Part shown: one piece after another, positions 1-8,519 of the stretch
Layout: each line of letters opens with the position of its first letter
Numbering within the stretch: position 1 is the stretch's first letter
From: an uncultured Phycicoccus sp.
GTDB taxonomy: Bacteria; Actinomycetota; Actinomycetes; Actinomycetales; Dermatophilaceae
NCBI RefSeq assembly: GCF_947495705.1
Contig: NZ_CANLZR010000003.1
Coordinates: 1-64,000 of the forward strand
Direction of reading: 5' to 3'
DNA: 64,000 nt
Notes under the pieces: generated by a model
What the model saw: the letters and a program-made list of their open reading frames with translations, nothing else
Database searches by the model: none
Told to the model about the DNA's origin: nothing
Position numbers and translations under genes: made by a program

Positions 1-182
1 GGCGCCGCCGGGGGTCGGCCTCGGTGAGGGCGGTGTCGGACGGGTCCCTGCAACCCGTTCGGCGCCGCCGGGGGTCGGCCTCGGTGAGGGCGGTGTCGGA
101 CGGGTCCCTGCAACCCGTTCGGCGCCGCCGGGGGTCGAGCCCCGTCGAGGGGCGGTGTCGGACGGATCCCCTGTGCCCGTCC
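1..182. repeat. 60-bp tandem repeat, two perfect copies plus a degenerate third
   Basis: Bases 1-60 and 61-120 are identical. The third unit from 121 begins with the same 17 bases and then diverges, with small indels, to about 182. The unit length is a multiple of three, so open frames run through it on both strands. It begins at the window edge, so the array may extend further left. Nothing shows whether it is the end of an outside gene or noncoding sequence downstream of the minus-strand gene that ends at 216. Confidence 0.85.
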
Positions 183-215
183 GGCGCCGCCCTACCGGCC
201 CCAGGACCGGCGTGC

Positions 216-1397
216 TCAGCCGGCCGTGACGAGCTCGAAGGCTCCACTGGACAGGAGGCTGCGGACCGTCGCGTCGACCACCTCGGCCGCGCGCGGGTGG
301 CCGCCGTGGACCGCGACCGCAGCCGCGGTGAGCGCCTTGATGCCCAACGGCTCGGCCGCCGCCTGCCACAGCGTGGCGGCCAGGCCCGGCAGGCCGAGCG
401 GGACCATGCCGACGACGGCGAGGGTCGCTCCTTCGGAATGCAGCGCGAAGCGGTACGACGCGCGGCGGACCCGACCGGCAGTGGACCAGCCGGTCACGTC
501 GCCTCCCGCCGACGCCTGACGGGCCTCGGTGCCGTCGCCCAGGCACGGGCCCGGCTCCCAGGTCCAGTCCATCCGCGGGGGGACGGCCGGGGGGCGGACG
601 AGCCCCTCGAGCAGCGCCCGGCAGTCCGCGATCTCGCGGTACCGCAGCCGCCACGGCCCCCCACCGGCGCACAGCGCGCCCGCCAGGGCCGTCGCCGGCT
701 CCGCCATCCGCAGCCAGGCGGAGGTCTGCGGGATGACCTCGACGGCGGCCTCGACCAGGCCGATCTCGGTGAGGGTCGGCGCGTCGACGGCGGGGTCGCG
801 CTCGAGGACGACGACCCCACCCAGCCGCAGCCGGTCCGGGGCCCGGACCAGCCCGAGCTCGTCGGGAGAGGACTCGATCTTGTCGTGGGGTGAATCGGGG
901 TCGACGACGACCGAGAGCGGCTTGGGGTAGGCGCGCACCGTCAGGTCGTCCTCGATCGCAACGGTCTCGTCGCTCACGTAGCCGAAGGACCGCCCCAGCG
1001 TCCGCGCGGCCGTCGTCTTCCCCGTGCCGGAGGGCGCGACGAGGGCCAGGGTCGTCCCGTCGGGGGCGGCGACCCCTGCCGCGTGGAGCAGCAGGCAGGC
1101 CCCGCTGCGCCGCCCGATCGAGGCGACGGTGAGGGCGCGGGACACGGCGTACGGCACCGCGTCGTCGTGCACCCGGTACGGGGAGCCGTCGATGATCACC
1201 GCGTCGTCGGCGCGGGTGATGACGAAGTCGCGGACGTCCTCTGCCTCCCCGCCGAGGTGGGGCGGTGCAGCCCGGCGCCACAGCTCGCGCATCCGGGCAT
1301 CCAGAGGGGCCCCGAGCCCGTGGACGTCGAGCCGCCATCGCGCGCCGAAGGCGTCGACGGCGCTCGGCCCCGGGGCGTCGCCGGCGTGCTCAGGCAT
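216..1397 (-). CDS. HprK-like P-loop protein of unknown function
   Basis: 393 aa. A Walker A motif, APSGTGKTT, lies at residues 121-129 behind a HAAGVA segment. This is the arrangement of HPr-kinase-like P-loop proteins found near peptide and lasso-peptide genes and in actinobacterial orphans. The C-terminal ~100 residues look like a small winged-helix or PqqD-type tail, but that is only a resemblance. The ATG at 1397 overlaps the end of the upstream fructosamine kinase gene by 8 bases, so the two are probably translated together. An in-frame upstream extension to 1712 exists, but it lies entirely within the kinase gene and reads as a shadow. The substrate is unknown. No modified-peptide genes lie in the window. 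Confidence 0.75.
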   Translation of the reverse strand: MPEHAGDAPGPSAVDAFGARWRLDVHGLGAPLDARMRELWRRAAPPHLGGEAEDVRDFVITRADDAVIIDGSPYRVHDDAVPYAVSRALTVASIGRRSGACLLLHAAGVAAPDGTTLALVAPSGTGKTTAARTLGRSFGYVSDETVAIEDDLTVRAYPKPLSVVVDPDSPHDKIESSPDELGLVRAPDRLRLGGVVVLERDPAVDAPTLTEIGLVEAAVEVIPQTSAWLRMAEPATALAGALCAGGGPWRLRYREIADCRALLEGLVRPPAVPPRMDWTWEPGPCLGDGTEARQASAGGDVTGWSTAGRVRRASYRFALHSEGATLAVVGMVPLGLPGLAATLWQAAAEPLGIKALTAAAVAVHGGHPRAAEVVDATVRSLLSSGAFELVTAG

Positions 1398-2157
1398 ACC
1401 GTGCGGCCGCATCGAGGGCGCGACGGACGTAGGAGCCGCCGAAGAGGACCGCGTGCACCAGCAGCGGGTGGACCTGGTGCAGCAGCACCCGGTCCCGCCA
1501 CCCGGTGGCGAGCGGGGCGGCCTCGTCGTAGGCCGCGAGGATCCGGTCGAGGTGCGGCGCCCCGAAGAGGGCGAGCATCGCGAGGTCGGCTTCGCGGTGG
1601 CCGCCGTGGGCCGCCGGGTCGATGAGGACCGCCCCGTCCGCGGTCCACATGATGTTGCCGGACCACAGGTCGCCGTGCAGGCGGGCGGGGGCATCCGCGG
1701 TGTCGAGCCCACCGGACCGGAGGGTGGCGGCCAGGCGGTGCAGGGGGGCGTCGGCGCCGGCGTCGAAGACGCCCCGCTCGCGGCCGAGCCGGGCCAGTGG
1801 GAGCACCCGTGCCTCGGCGTAGAAGGCGGCCCAGCTGTCCCAGGCCCCGAGCGTCAGCGGCAGCGGCTCGTCGAGAGGGCCGAGCCACCCGTCACCGGCC
1901 CAGCCGGCCGGGCCCGCGCCGAACGCGCCAGCCCCGGCCGCGTGGGTGGTGGCCAGGGCACGCCCGAGCCGCTCGGCGGCGTCCCGGTGAGACGGGGCGG
2001 GATCGAGCCGGACCAGGTCGAGGTGCGTGGCGGCCACGTCGACCACCCCGACGATCGGGGCACCCCCGGCGTCGGCGAGCCACCGCAGCCCGGCGGCCTC
2101 CCAGGCGAAGTAGCCCGGGGGCACGTCGTCGGAGGACTTGCGGTACCGGGGGGGCAT
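1390..2157 (-). CDS. Fructosamine kinase family protein
   Basis: 255 aa, somewhat shorter than the usual ~290 aa. The family motif HGDLWSGN is at residues 161-168 (catalytic Asp 163), followed by the magnesium-binding stretch LIDPAAHGGHREADLAM. Family members phosphorylate ketosamines or ribulosamines on glycated proteins and small amines, which leads to deglycation in the cytoplasm. The start is placed at the ATG at 2157, where the protein lines up with the family; an in-frame ATG further upstream lies in the divergent GAF-ANTAR gene. The next gene starts 8 bases before this one stops, which suggests a two-gene operon with the P-loop protein. Confidence 0.85.
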   Translation of the reverse strand: MPPRYRKSSDDVPPGYFAWEAAGLRWLADAGGAPIVGVVDVAATHLDLVRLDPAPSHRDAAERLGRALATTHAAGAGAFGAGPAGWAGDGWLGPLDEPLPLTLGAWDSWAAFYAEARVLPLARLGRERGVFDAGADAPLHRLAATLRSGGLDTADAPARLHGDLWSGNIMWTADGAVLIDPAAHGGHREADLAMLALFGAPHLDRILAAYDEAAPLATGWRDRVLLHQVHPLLVHAVLFGGSYVRRALDAAARYA

Positions 2158-2245
2158 TGCCACATCGTCGCACCGTGGGCCCACCGGGGATGGACATGGC
2201 GCTACAGTGCGGGTCGCACCCAGGTTGACCTCGGAGGACAGACGC

Positions 2246-3016
2246 ATGGCCGACATCCTGACGCAGCCGCTGCCGGACGACGCCGACACCGACGCGACGA
2301 CCGTGCTCGAGTCCATGAGCAACGACATCGGCGGGGTCCTGGAGTCGATGGAGGAACTGTCGGACTACCTCGAGCGGGTCGTCCACGCGGTCCGTCGGCA
2401 CGTCGTCGGCTGCGACGAGGTGGGCATCACCATCCTCAGCAACGACCGCCCGCACACGGCGGCCTACTCCACCGTGCAGACCCTCGAGATCGACGCCGTC
2501 CAGTACGCCCTCGACGAGGGTCCGTGCCTCGACGCGGCCCGCACCGGTGAGGAGCAGCGCGTCGACGACCTCGCCACGGACGACGGACGCTGGCCCGCCT
2601 TCGCGCAGGTCACCCGCCAGGACGGGATGCGCAGCCTCTACGCGGTGCCGCTGCGCAGCGGTGAGGAGTGTGTGGGCGCGATCAACCTGTACGCGTGGGA
2701 GCGGAACGCCTTCGACGGCTTCGACGCCGCCCTCGTGCGCGTCGCGGCCGGCCGGTGCGCCGATGCGGTCGTCGCCCTCACCCAGCTCGACGGGATGCGA
2801 CGGCTCGCCGGCCAGCTCGAGCAGGCGATGGCGAGCCGGGCGGTCATCGAGCAGGCCAAGGGCGTGATCATGGCCCTGCGTGGCATCCCGGAGCACCAGG
2901 CGTTCGAGGTGCTGCGCCGGACCTCCCAGGACCGCAACGTCAAGGTGCGGGCGCTGGCCGAGCAGGTCATCGCGGGTGTCGTCGACGGAACCGACGGGTT
3001 GCGTCCACCGGTCTGA
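2246..3016 (+). CDS. GAF-ANTAR domain regulator
   Basis: 256 aa. A GAF-type sensor domain spans roughly residues 25-175. A C-terminal ANTAR domain follows at about 190-245 (RAVIEQAKGVIMALRGI). ANTAR domains bind paired hexaloop RNA hairpins and cause antitermination, so this is likely a cytoplasmic post-transcriptional regulator that responds to a small ligand or redox signal. A strong ribosome site, GGAGG, lies at 2233-2237 before the ATG at 2246. The gene is divergent from the fructosamine kinase with an 88-bp gap, and its RNA targets are not apparent nearby. Confidence 0.9.
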   Translation: MADILTQPLPDDADTDATTVLESMSNDIGGVLESMEELSDYLERVVHAVRRHVVGCDEVGITILSNDRPHTAAYSTVQTLEIDAVQYALDEGPCLDAARTGEEQRVDDLATDDGRWPAFAQVTRQDGMRSLYAVPLRSGEECVGAINLYAWERNAFDGFDAALVRVAAGRCADAVVALTQLDGMRRLAGQLEQAMASRAVIEQAKGVIMALRGIPEHQAFEVLRRTSQDRNVKVRALAEQVIAGVVDGTDGLRPPV

Positions 3017-3039
3017 GAGTTCTCACATAGAGTCACGGC

Positions 3040-4194
3040 ATGGCGCGACCGCACGCGGCTGCACTCATCGAGGACGCCTATACCGACCGTAAGGCGCGCC
3101 TCCTGGAGAGGCGCGGCTGGGCGACCCGCATCGTCCCGAGCACCGGATACGGCAGCACGGCGCAGCTTCGGGTCTTCGGCCGGGTCATCATGAGCCGGCC
3201 CCGCCCGGAGGAGGAGCCCCTCGACGCGACGTACGCGGCACGGCTGCGCGCGGTCGAGCTCGAGACGCGCGGCTGGCGCGCCTTTTTCGCCGCGCCCGTC
3301 GCGGACGAGCCGGTCACGGTGCGGGTCAACGAGCGCCTGGTCACGACCCGCACCGACCGCGGTGGCTACATCGACCTCACGGTCCGCGGGCACGGGCTCA
3401 CTCCGGGCTGGCACCAGGTCTACCTCGACTCCCCCCGGGCGCAGCCGATGGAGGCGCCCGTGCTCGTCGTCGGGTCCCAGGTGACGCACGGGATCATCAG
3501 CGACATCGACGACACGGTCCTGTCGACGTCCCTGCCCCGCCCCCTGATCGCCGCCTGGAACACCTTCGTCCGGTCCGAGGGGGCCCGCCGCCCGGTCCCG
3601 GGGATGGCGACGATGTACCGCGAGCTGCTCGCGTCCCAGCCCGACGCCCCGGTCATCTACCTCTCCACCGGCGCCTGGAACACCGCCCCCCAGCTGACCC
3701 GGTTCCTGCGCCGCAACGGCTACCCGGCGGGGCCGATGCTCCTCACCGACTGGGGGCCGACGAACACCGGGTGGTTCCGGTCCGGGCAGGAGCACAAGCG
3801 CGCCCAGCTGCATCGGCTGGCACGGGAGCTGCCGAACGTGCGTTGGCTCCTCGTCGGCGACGACGGTCAGCACGATCCGAGCCTCTACACCGAGTTCGCG
3901 AGCAAGCGCCCCGACCGGGTGCGGGGCATCGCGCTCCGCGAGCTGACGGCCGGCGAGCAGGTGCTGTCGCACGCCCTCCCGGTCGCCACCGACGACATCG
4001 CCCCGGCGCCCACCGCGCGCCTCGAGGTGCCGGTCCTGCGGGGCGCGGACGGGTACGCGCTCCGCCGCCGGGTGCGCGGGGTGTGGGGCGAGCGTGAGCA
4101 CCCGCGCACCCTCGGCGAGTACGCGTCGGCCGTCGCCACCGGCGGTGTGGACGACCCGCCCGACTACCTGCTGCCGGACCCCGACGAGCGATAG
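3040..4194 (+). CDS. App1-like phosphatidate phosphatase domain protein (DUF2183)
   Basis: 384 aa. The central domain carries the DIDDT motif (SDIDDTVL) typical of the HAD-like App1 catalytic domain, then LSTGAWN and VGDDGQHDPSLY, matching the conserved blocks of DUF2183. Yeast App1 is a magnesium-dependent phosphatidate phosphatase. Bacterial homologues are inferred to act on phospholipid or a related phosphate ester and their substrates are mostly untested. There is no signal peptide or membrane segment. The ATG at 3040 is 23 bases after the GAF-ANTAR stop, so co-transcription is possible. Confidence 0.85.
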   Translation: MARPHAAALIEDAYTDRKARLLERRGWATRIVPSTGYGSTAQLRVFGRVIMSRPRPEEEPLDATYAARLRAVELETRGWRAFFAAPVADEPVTVRVNERLVTTRTDRGGYIDLTVRGHGLTPGWHQVYLDSPRAQPMEAPVLVVGSQVTHGIISDIDDTVLSTSLPRPLIAAWNTFVRSEGARRPVPGMATMYRELLASQPDAPVIYLSTGAWNTAPQLTRFLRRNGYPAGPMLLTDWGPTNTGWFRSGQEHKRAQLHRLARELPNVRWLLVGDDGQHDPSLYTEFASKRPDRVRGIALRELTAGEQVLSHALPVATDDIAPAPTARLEVPVLRGADGYALRRRVRGVWGEREHPRTLGEYASAVATGGVDDPPDYLLPDPDER

Positions 4195-4203
4195 CGTCGG
4201 CAC

Positions 4204-5064
4204 ATGCCCGAGCTGCCCGAGGTGCAGGCGCTGGCCGACTTCCTGCGTGAACGCACGGACGGGCTCGTCGTCACCGGCGTCGAGCTCGGGTCCTTCCACG
4301 TGCTGAAGACCTTCACCCCGCCGCCGGAGGCGCTCGCCGGGGCGCCGGTCGACGGCGTCTCCCGGCACGGCAAGTTCCTCGACCTCGATTGCGGGGGAAC
4401 GCACCTCGTCTTCCACCTCGCTCGTGCCGGGTGGCTGCGGTGGTCCGACGCGATGCCGGCGACGAGGCTGCGGCCGGGCAAGTCGCCGATCGCCCTCCGG
4501 GTGCGCTTCGACGACGGCTCGGGCTTCGACCTCACCGAGGCGGGGACCCAGAAGCGGCTCGCGGCGTACCTCGTCAACCGGGTCGAGGACGTCCCCGGCG
4601 TGGCCGCGCTCGGGCCCGACCCGCTGGCGGACGACTTCACCGAGGAGGCCTTCGGCGCGATCCTCGCCGGGCACCGGATGCAGGTGAAGGGCCTCCTGCG
4701 CGACCAGTCGATCATCGCCGGGGTCGGCAACGCCTACTCGGACGAGATCCTGCACGTCGCCAAGCTGTCGCCGTTCGCGCTGGCCGCGACCCTGGACCCC
4801 GAGCAGGTCCGGCGCCTCTACACGGCGCTGCGCGACACCCTGGGGCACGCCGTCGCCACCGCGTCGGGCAAACCCGCGAAGGAGCTCAAGGACGCCAAGC
4901 GTGCCGGCATGCGTGTCCACGGCCGCACCGGCGAGCCGTGCCCGGAGTGCGGCGACGTCGTCCGGGAGGTCTCGTTCGCCGACTCCTCCCTGCAGTACTG
5001 CGCCACGTGCCAGACCGGGGGCAAGCCGCTGGCCGACCGCCGGACGAGCAAGTTCCTCAAGTAA
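4204..5064 (+). CDS. Fpg/Nei family DNA glycosylase
   Basis: 286 aa, the normal size. It starts MPELPEVQ, where processing of the Met exposes the catalytic Pro2/Glu3 used for base excision and beta/delta elimination. The middle has the helix-two-turn-helix signature QSIIAGVGNAYSDEILH. The C-terminal zinc finger is complete, with CPEC and CATC pairs followed by the TSKFLK end. It excises oxidised bases from DNA. Actinobacteria carry several Fpg/Nei paralogues, and the sequence alone does not decide between MutM and Nei specificity. It lies 9 bases after the App1 gene. Confidence 0.92.
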   Translation: MPELPEVQALADFLRERTDGLVVTGVELGSFHVLKTFTPPPEALAGAPVDGVSRHGKFLDLDCGGTHLVFHLARAGWLRWSDAMPATRLRPGKSPIALRVRFDDGSGFDLTEAGTQKRLAAYLVNRVEDVPGVAALGPDPLADDFTEEAFGAILAGHRMQVKGLLRDQSIIAGVGNAYSDEILHVAKLSPFALAATLDPEQVRRLYTALRDTLGHAVATASGKPAKELKDAKRAGMRVHGRTGEPCPECGDVVREVSFADSSLQYCATCQTGGKPLADRRTSKFLK

Positions 5065-5164
5065 CGGTCCGGTCGCTGTTCCCCTGGCCGGTCGAGGCGA
5101 TCGGGTCTAGGGTCTGGAACCGACGCGTCGGGGGGAGACCGGCGCCCGAGGGGGAGGACCCACC

Positions 5165-6145
5165 ATGTCCGTCGTTCACACCCGCCGTCGGCTGCTCGGC
5201 CGAGGCGCCATCGCCGTCGCAGCGCTGGCCGGGGCGCTGGCCGGCGGGCCGGCCCCCGCCGCCGTGGCGGCGTGCCCACCCGACGACCAGTGCACCTCGC
5301 TGCCCAACGTCAACGCAGGCCGCGTCCTGCTCGCCGCGACGCTCGACCCGTACCGCACGGACTCGGTGACGACCGCGCACGACCACGTCCTCCGGGTCGA
5401 GAAGGCCCTCGTTGCCGAGGGGTACCTCGCGAGCACGTGGTCCGACGGGTACTGGGGGACGACGACCACCGCTGCGTGGGCGACGTTCGAGAAGGCGCTG
5501 GGCCAGAACGGCGTCCACACCCGCAACGGCATTCCCAGCCCCTGGGAGCTGCGGCAGCTCGGCGGCAACCGGTTCGACACCGTCGGGTCCTACGACGTCG
5601 GCAAGCGCATCACGCTGAGCAAGGCCCCGGGCGGGCTGAGCAACGACGGCACCGACGTCGTCAACGAGCGGACCCGCGACATGTTCGTCGAGGCGCGGGC
5701 GCTGCTCACCCGGCGCGGCCAGGACAACGCCGCGAAGATGATCATCACCCAGGGCGGGTACTGCGGGGCGTCGTGCGCCGGCTCCTCGTACGGCACGCAC
5801 GACGGCGGCGGCATCATCGACGTCCGGATCACCGACTACGCCGGCAACCGCACCGTCATCGACAACCGGCTCCAGGCCCTACGCGACGTCGGCTTCGCCG
5901 CCTGGGAACGCAGCGACCACATCCACGCGGTGGCCGTCAACGACTACCAGATGGCCTGGACCGTCCACGGCGACACCACGCCCCCGGCCGACGTCCTCGA
6001 CCAGGGGTACCCGCGCGGTTACTGCCAGGTCTACGAGTGGACGTTCAAGAAGGACGGGCTCGGCAACTGCGACGACCGGGTGCCGTCGAGCTCGCCGCAG
6101 CGCACGGTGGTCACGTGGGAGGACTACCAGGCAGCCCAGGGCTGA
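5165..6145 (+). CDS. Exported peptidoglycan-binding/M15-like peptidase
   Basis: 326 aa. The N-terminus has a twin-arginine-type signal (RRRLLGRG, then a hydrophobic stretch to about residue 36). Residues ~55-120 resemble a peptidoglycan-binding_1 helical domain. The second half keeps the zinc ligand spacing of M15 DD-peptidases: THDGGGIIDV (His then Asp seven residues on) and a later HIHAV. It is therefore probably an extracytoplasmic cell-wall carboxypeptidase or a catalytically related wall-binding protein. Several cysteines suggest disulphides outside the cell. The ATG at 5165 follows an AGGGGGAGGA ribosome site. Confidence 0.78.
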   Translation: MSVVHTRRRLLGRGAIAVAALAGALAGGPAPAAVAACPPDDQCTSLPNVNAGRVLLAATLDPYRTDSVTTAHDHVLRVEKALVAEGYLASTWSDGYWGTTTTAAWATFEKALGQNGVHTRNGIPSPWELRQLGGNRFDTVGSYDVGKRITLSKAPGGLSNDGTDVVNERTRDMFVEARALLTRRGQDNAAKMIITQGGYCGASCAGSSYGTHDGGGIIDVRITDYAGNRTVIDNRLQALRDVGFAAWERSDHIHAVAVNDYQMAWTVHGDTTPPADVLDQGYPRGYCQVYEWTFKKDGLGNCDDRVPSSSPQRTVVTWEDYQAAQG

Positions 6146-6175
6146 TCGGGTCCCCTGCTCTGGGATGCTGGAGGG

Positions 6176-6511
6176 ATGAGTGAGTTCCCCGAGGTCCCCG
6201 TGACCGACGTGCCCGACGACCAGGCCTTCCTCGACATCCGCGAGCAGGACGAGTGGGACCGAGGGCACGCCCCGACCGCCGTGCACATCCCCATGTCCGA
6301 GCTGCCGCAGCGGGTCGACGAGCTCGCGCCCTTCCTCGACCGCGACGAGCCGCTGGTCATCGCCTGCCGGTCCGGTGGGCGGGTCCAGCGCGTCATGCCG
6401 TGGCTCGCGCAGCAGGGGTACGAGGTGGCCAACCTCGCCGGCGGGATGCGGGCGTGGCTGGCCGCGGGGCGCCCCATGGACGCCAAGGACGGCGAGCCCA
6501 CCGTCTCCTGA
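6176..6511 (+). CDS. Single-domain rhodanese-like sulfurtransferase
   Basis: 111 aa, one rhodanese domain. The active-site loop is ACRSGGR with the catalytic cysteine intact, preceded by the typical DIREQDEW and HIPMSEL blocks and followed by NLAGGMRAW. Such small rhodaneses carry sulfane sulfur as a persulfide; the physiological acceptor is unknown. The start at 6176 has a GGAGGG ribosome site just upstream. The gene stands alone and converges on gdx, with a palindromic terminator-like element between them. Confidence 0.9.
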   Translation: MSEFPEVPVTDVPDDQAFLDIREQDEWDRGHAPTAVHIPMSELPQRVDELAPFLDRDEPLVIACRSGGRVQRVMPWLAQQGYEVANLAGGMRAWLAAGRPMDAKDGEPTVS

Positions 6512-6609
6512 CTCGTTGGATCTCGGGGGCGCGGACAGTCGGGTGAGCGGACGACCCGGCCGCGGCACACCGGTTCGTCAGCGTGGCGCGGCTTCGGACC
6601 CCGTGCCGG

Positions 6610-6642
6610 CCTGACATTCCGGAGTGACCCCGGAATGTCAGG
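6610..6642. repeat. Palindromic intergenic element, TGACATTCCGG type, copy 1
   Basis: Two 13-base arms, CCTGACATTCCGG and CCGGAATGTCAGG, are perfectly complementary around a 7-base loop. The element lies between the convergent rhodanese and gdx genes, where a bidirectional terminator would be useful, although there is no T-tract. A second, slightly imperfect copy is at 39910-39936, so this is a repeated element and not a chance hairpin. Confidence 0.75.
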
Positions 6643-6649
6643 CGGGGGG

Positions 6650-6964
6650 TCAGTGGGTGAGCTTGAGGCCGATGACGCAGCCGACGACGCCGAGCACGAG
6701 CAGGATCCGCACGATCGAGACCGCTTCCTCCCCGGTGGCCATTGCGTACCCCACGGTGAGCACCGCGCCGATGCCGACCCACACCGCGTACGCCGTGCCC
6801 ACGGGCAGGTCGCGCATCGCGAAGCCGAGGCCGAGCATGCTCGCCAGGAGCGCCACCGCGAAGACCACGATCGGGCCGACGCGGGTGAACCCCTCGGCGC
6901 GACCCAGGGCGGTGGCCCAGACGGCCTCGAGCACCCCGGACAGGATGAGGACGAACCAGGACAT
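6650..6964 (-). CDS. gdx: SMR family guanidinium exporter Gdx (SugE)
   Basis: 104 aa with four hydrophobic helices, the standard size for the small multidrug resistance family. It begins MSWFVLILSGVLEAVWA with the essential Glu13. It also has LPVGTAYAVWVGIGAV, which marks the SugE/Gdx subtype over the EmrE/Qac subtype. Gdx proteins exchange guanidinium for protons across the membrane as dual-topology dimers. The ATG at 6964 is preceded by GAAGGAG with 6-base spacing. A guanidine-III riboswitch lies directly upstream, and the two assignments support each other. No second SMR subunit gene is adjacent. Confidence 0.93.
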   Translation of the reverse strand: MSWFVLILSGVLEAVWATALGRAEGFTRVGPIVVFAVALLASMLGLGFAMRDLPVGTAYAVWVGIGAVLTVGYAMATGEEAVSIVRILLVLGVVGCVIGLKLTH

Positions 6965-6979
6965 GACGCACTCCTTCGA

Positions 6980-7020
6980 GCCGTCTTGTCGCGTGTCCGG
7001 GTACGGCGTCCCTCGTCCGG
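6980..7020 (-). promoter_or_regulatory. Guanidine-III (ykkC-III) riboswitch upstream of gdx
   Basis: Read on the minus strand from 7020, the leader contains CCGGACGAGG, then GCCGTACCCGG, then GACAAGACGGC. These three blocks and their spacing match, from memory, the compact 41-nt pseudoknotted guanidine-III class known from Thermobifida fusca. The element ends four to nine bases before the GAAGGAG ribosome site of gdx. That position suits translational control, with guanidinium binding expected to turn expression on. A short hairpin with arms GAGCCCG/CGGGCTC lies immediately upstream at 7021-7037. Confidence 0.9.
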
Positions 7021-7268
7021 GAGCCCGTACCGGGCTCTGCACCCAGGGTCGCACGCCGCCGCGGCGGGCAGCAATCCGGCGAACAGCATCATTAGGCGCC
7101 GGGCCGTCCCCCTCGATCGGTTCGTCTCACGTCGTCTAGCGTCAGGGATAGATGACCGTAGCGAGGCGAATCGGAGGCCGGCCCCCTCGGACGGCTGCCG
7201 CCCGACACGCGATGCCGCTCTCTGCGGATGTATCGGGTGGGCGCTAGAGAACCTCATACGCTGCGATC

Positions 7269-8480
7269 GTGGACCCGATCCGGAACCCGTACGCCCCTGG
7301 CGCCGGCCAGCGCCCGCCCGAGCTCGCCGGGCGCGACGAGCAGCTCGATGCCTTCGACGTCGTGCTCGAGCGGGTGGCGCGCGGCCGGCCGGAGCGCTCC
7401 ATCGTCCTCACGGGGCTGCGCGGCGTCGGCAAGACCGTGCTGCTCAACGCGCTCCGGTCCGCCGCGGTGCGGGCCGGATGGGGGACCGGCAAGCTCGAAG
7501 CGCGGCCGGACCAGTCGCTGCGGCGACCGCTGTCCTCGGCCGTGCACCAGGCCGTGCGCGAGCTCGGGCCGGCCGGCGGAGCAGGGGACCACGCCCTCGG
7601 GGTCATCCGGTCCTTCGCGCAGCGCGAGCCCGTGGCGGCCACCCGCGGAGGTGCCGCGCCCAAGCTGCGTGACCGCTGGAACCCGGGCATCTCGGTGCCG
7701 GCGGTGGCCGGGCGGGCCGACTCCGGGGACATCGAGATCGATCTCGTCGAGCTCCTCTCCGACCTCGGCGGGATGGCAGCCGACACCGGGCGCGGCATCG
7801 CCGTGTTCATCGACGAGATGCAGGACCTGGAGCCCGACGACGTCTCGGCCCTGTGCGCGGCCGCCCACGAGATCAGCCAGACGGGGTTGCCCCTCATCGT
7901 CGTCGGGGCCGGCCTGCCGCACCTGCCGGCCGTGCTGTCGGCATCGAAGTCCTACTCCGAGCGCCTGTTCCGCTACTCCCGGATCGACCGGCTCGACCGC
8001 GCCGCCGCCGAGGCGGCGCTCGTCCGTCCCGCGCAGGAGGAAGGTGCGGAGTACGCAGCCGACGCGCTCGCGGCGCTGTACGCGGCCACCGGCGGCTACC
8101 CGTACTTCATCCAGGCGTACGGGAAGGCGGTGTGGGACAGGGCTCCCGGCTCGCCCATCACGGCCGCGGACGTGGAGGTCGCCGCGCCCGAGGCCGAGTC
8201 CGAGCTGGCCGTCGGCTTCTTCGGCTCCCGGTTCGAGCGGGCGACGCCCGGCGAACGCGAGTACCTGCGCGCGATGGCGGAGGTCGCGGCCGCCTCCGGC
8301 GCCGACGAGATGGACGCCGTCCCGACCGCCGACGTCGCGGCCCACCTCGAGCGCAAGCCGCAGTCGCTCTCGCCGGCACGTGACGCGCTGCTGAAGAAGG
8401 GCCTCATCTACTCGGGCGAGCGCGGCCTCATCGCCTTCACGGTCCCGCACTTCGGCCGGTACCTGCGCGACCACACCTGA
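7269..8480 (+). CDS. AAA-family ATP-binding protein
   Basis: 403 aa. It opens with a GRDEQLDAF motif typical of stand-alone AAA/STAND-like ATPases. Walker A GLRGVGKT lies near residue 50 and Walker B VFIDEMQDL near 180. A winged-helix-like C-terminus contains ATGGYPYFIQAYGKAVW and a final KKGLIYSGERGLIAFTVPHF. Proteins of this type are widespread orphans in actinobacteria; some belong to defence or toxin systems, but no nuclease or toxin partner is adjacent. The start is a GTG at 7269. It is flanked upstream by the gdx leader and downstream by a minus-strand gene, so it appears to be monocistronic. Confidence 0.85.
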   Translation: MDPIRNPYAPGAGQRPPELAGRDEQLDAFDVVLERVARGRPERSIVLTGLRGVGKTVLLNALRSAAVRAGWGTGKLEARPDQSLRRPLSSAVHQAVRELGPAGGAGDHALGVIRSFAQREPVAATRGGAAPKLRDRWNPGISVPAVAGRADSGDIEIDLVELLSDLGGMAADTGRGIAVFIDEMQDLEPDDVSALCAAAHEISQTGLPLIVVGAGLPHLPAVLSASKSYSERLFRYSRIDRLDRAAAEAALVRPAQEEGAEYAADALAALYAATGGYPYFIQAYGKAVWDRAPGSPITAADVEVAAPEAESELAVGFFGSRFERATPGEREYLRAMAEVAAASGADEMDAVPTADVAAHLERKPQSLSPARDALLKKGLIYSGERGLIAFTVPHFGRYLRDHT

Positions 8481-8519
8481 CCGCTCGGCGCCCACCTGAC
8501 ATTGCTTCCACAGCACGCC

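Noticed and set aside
7269-8480. Defence system centred on the AAA ATPase
   Set aside because: No nuclease, toxin, reverse transcriptase or membrane effector gene is adjacent, so only an orphan ATPase can be supported.
8481-8519. Third copy of the TGACATTCCGG palindrome (CCTGACATT at about 8491)
   Set aside because: Only one nine-base arm is present and no complementary arm follows.
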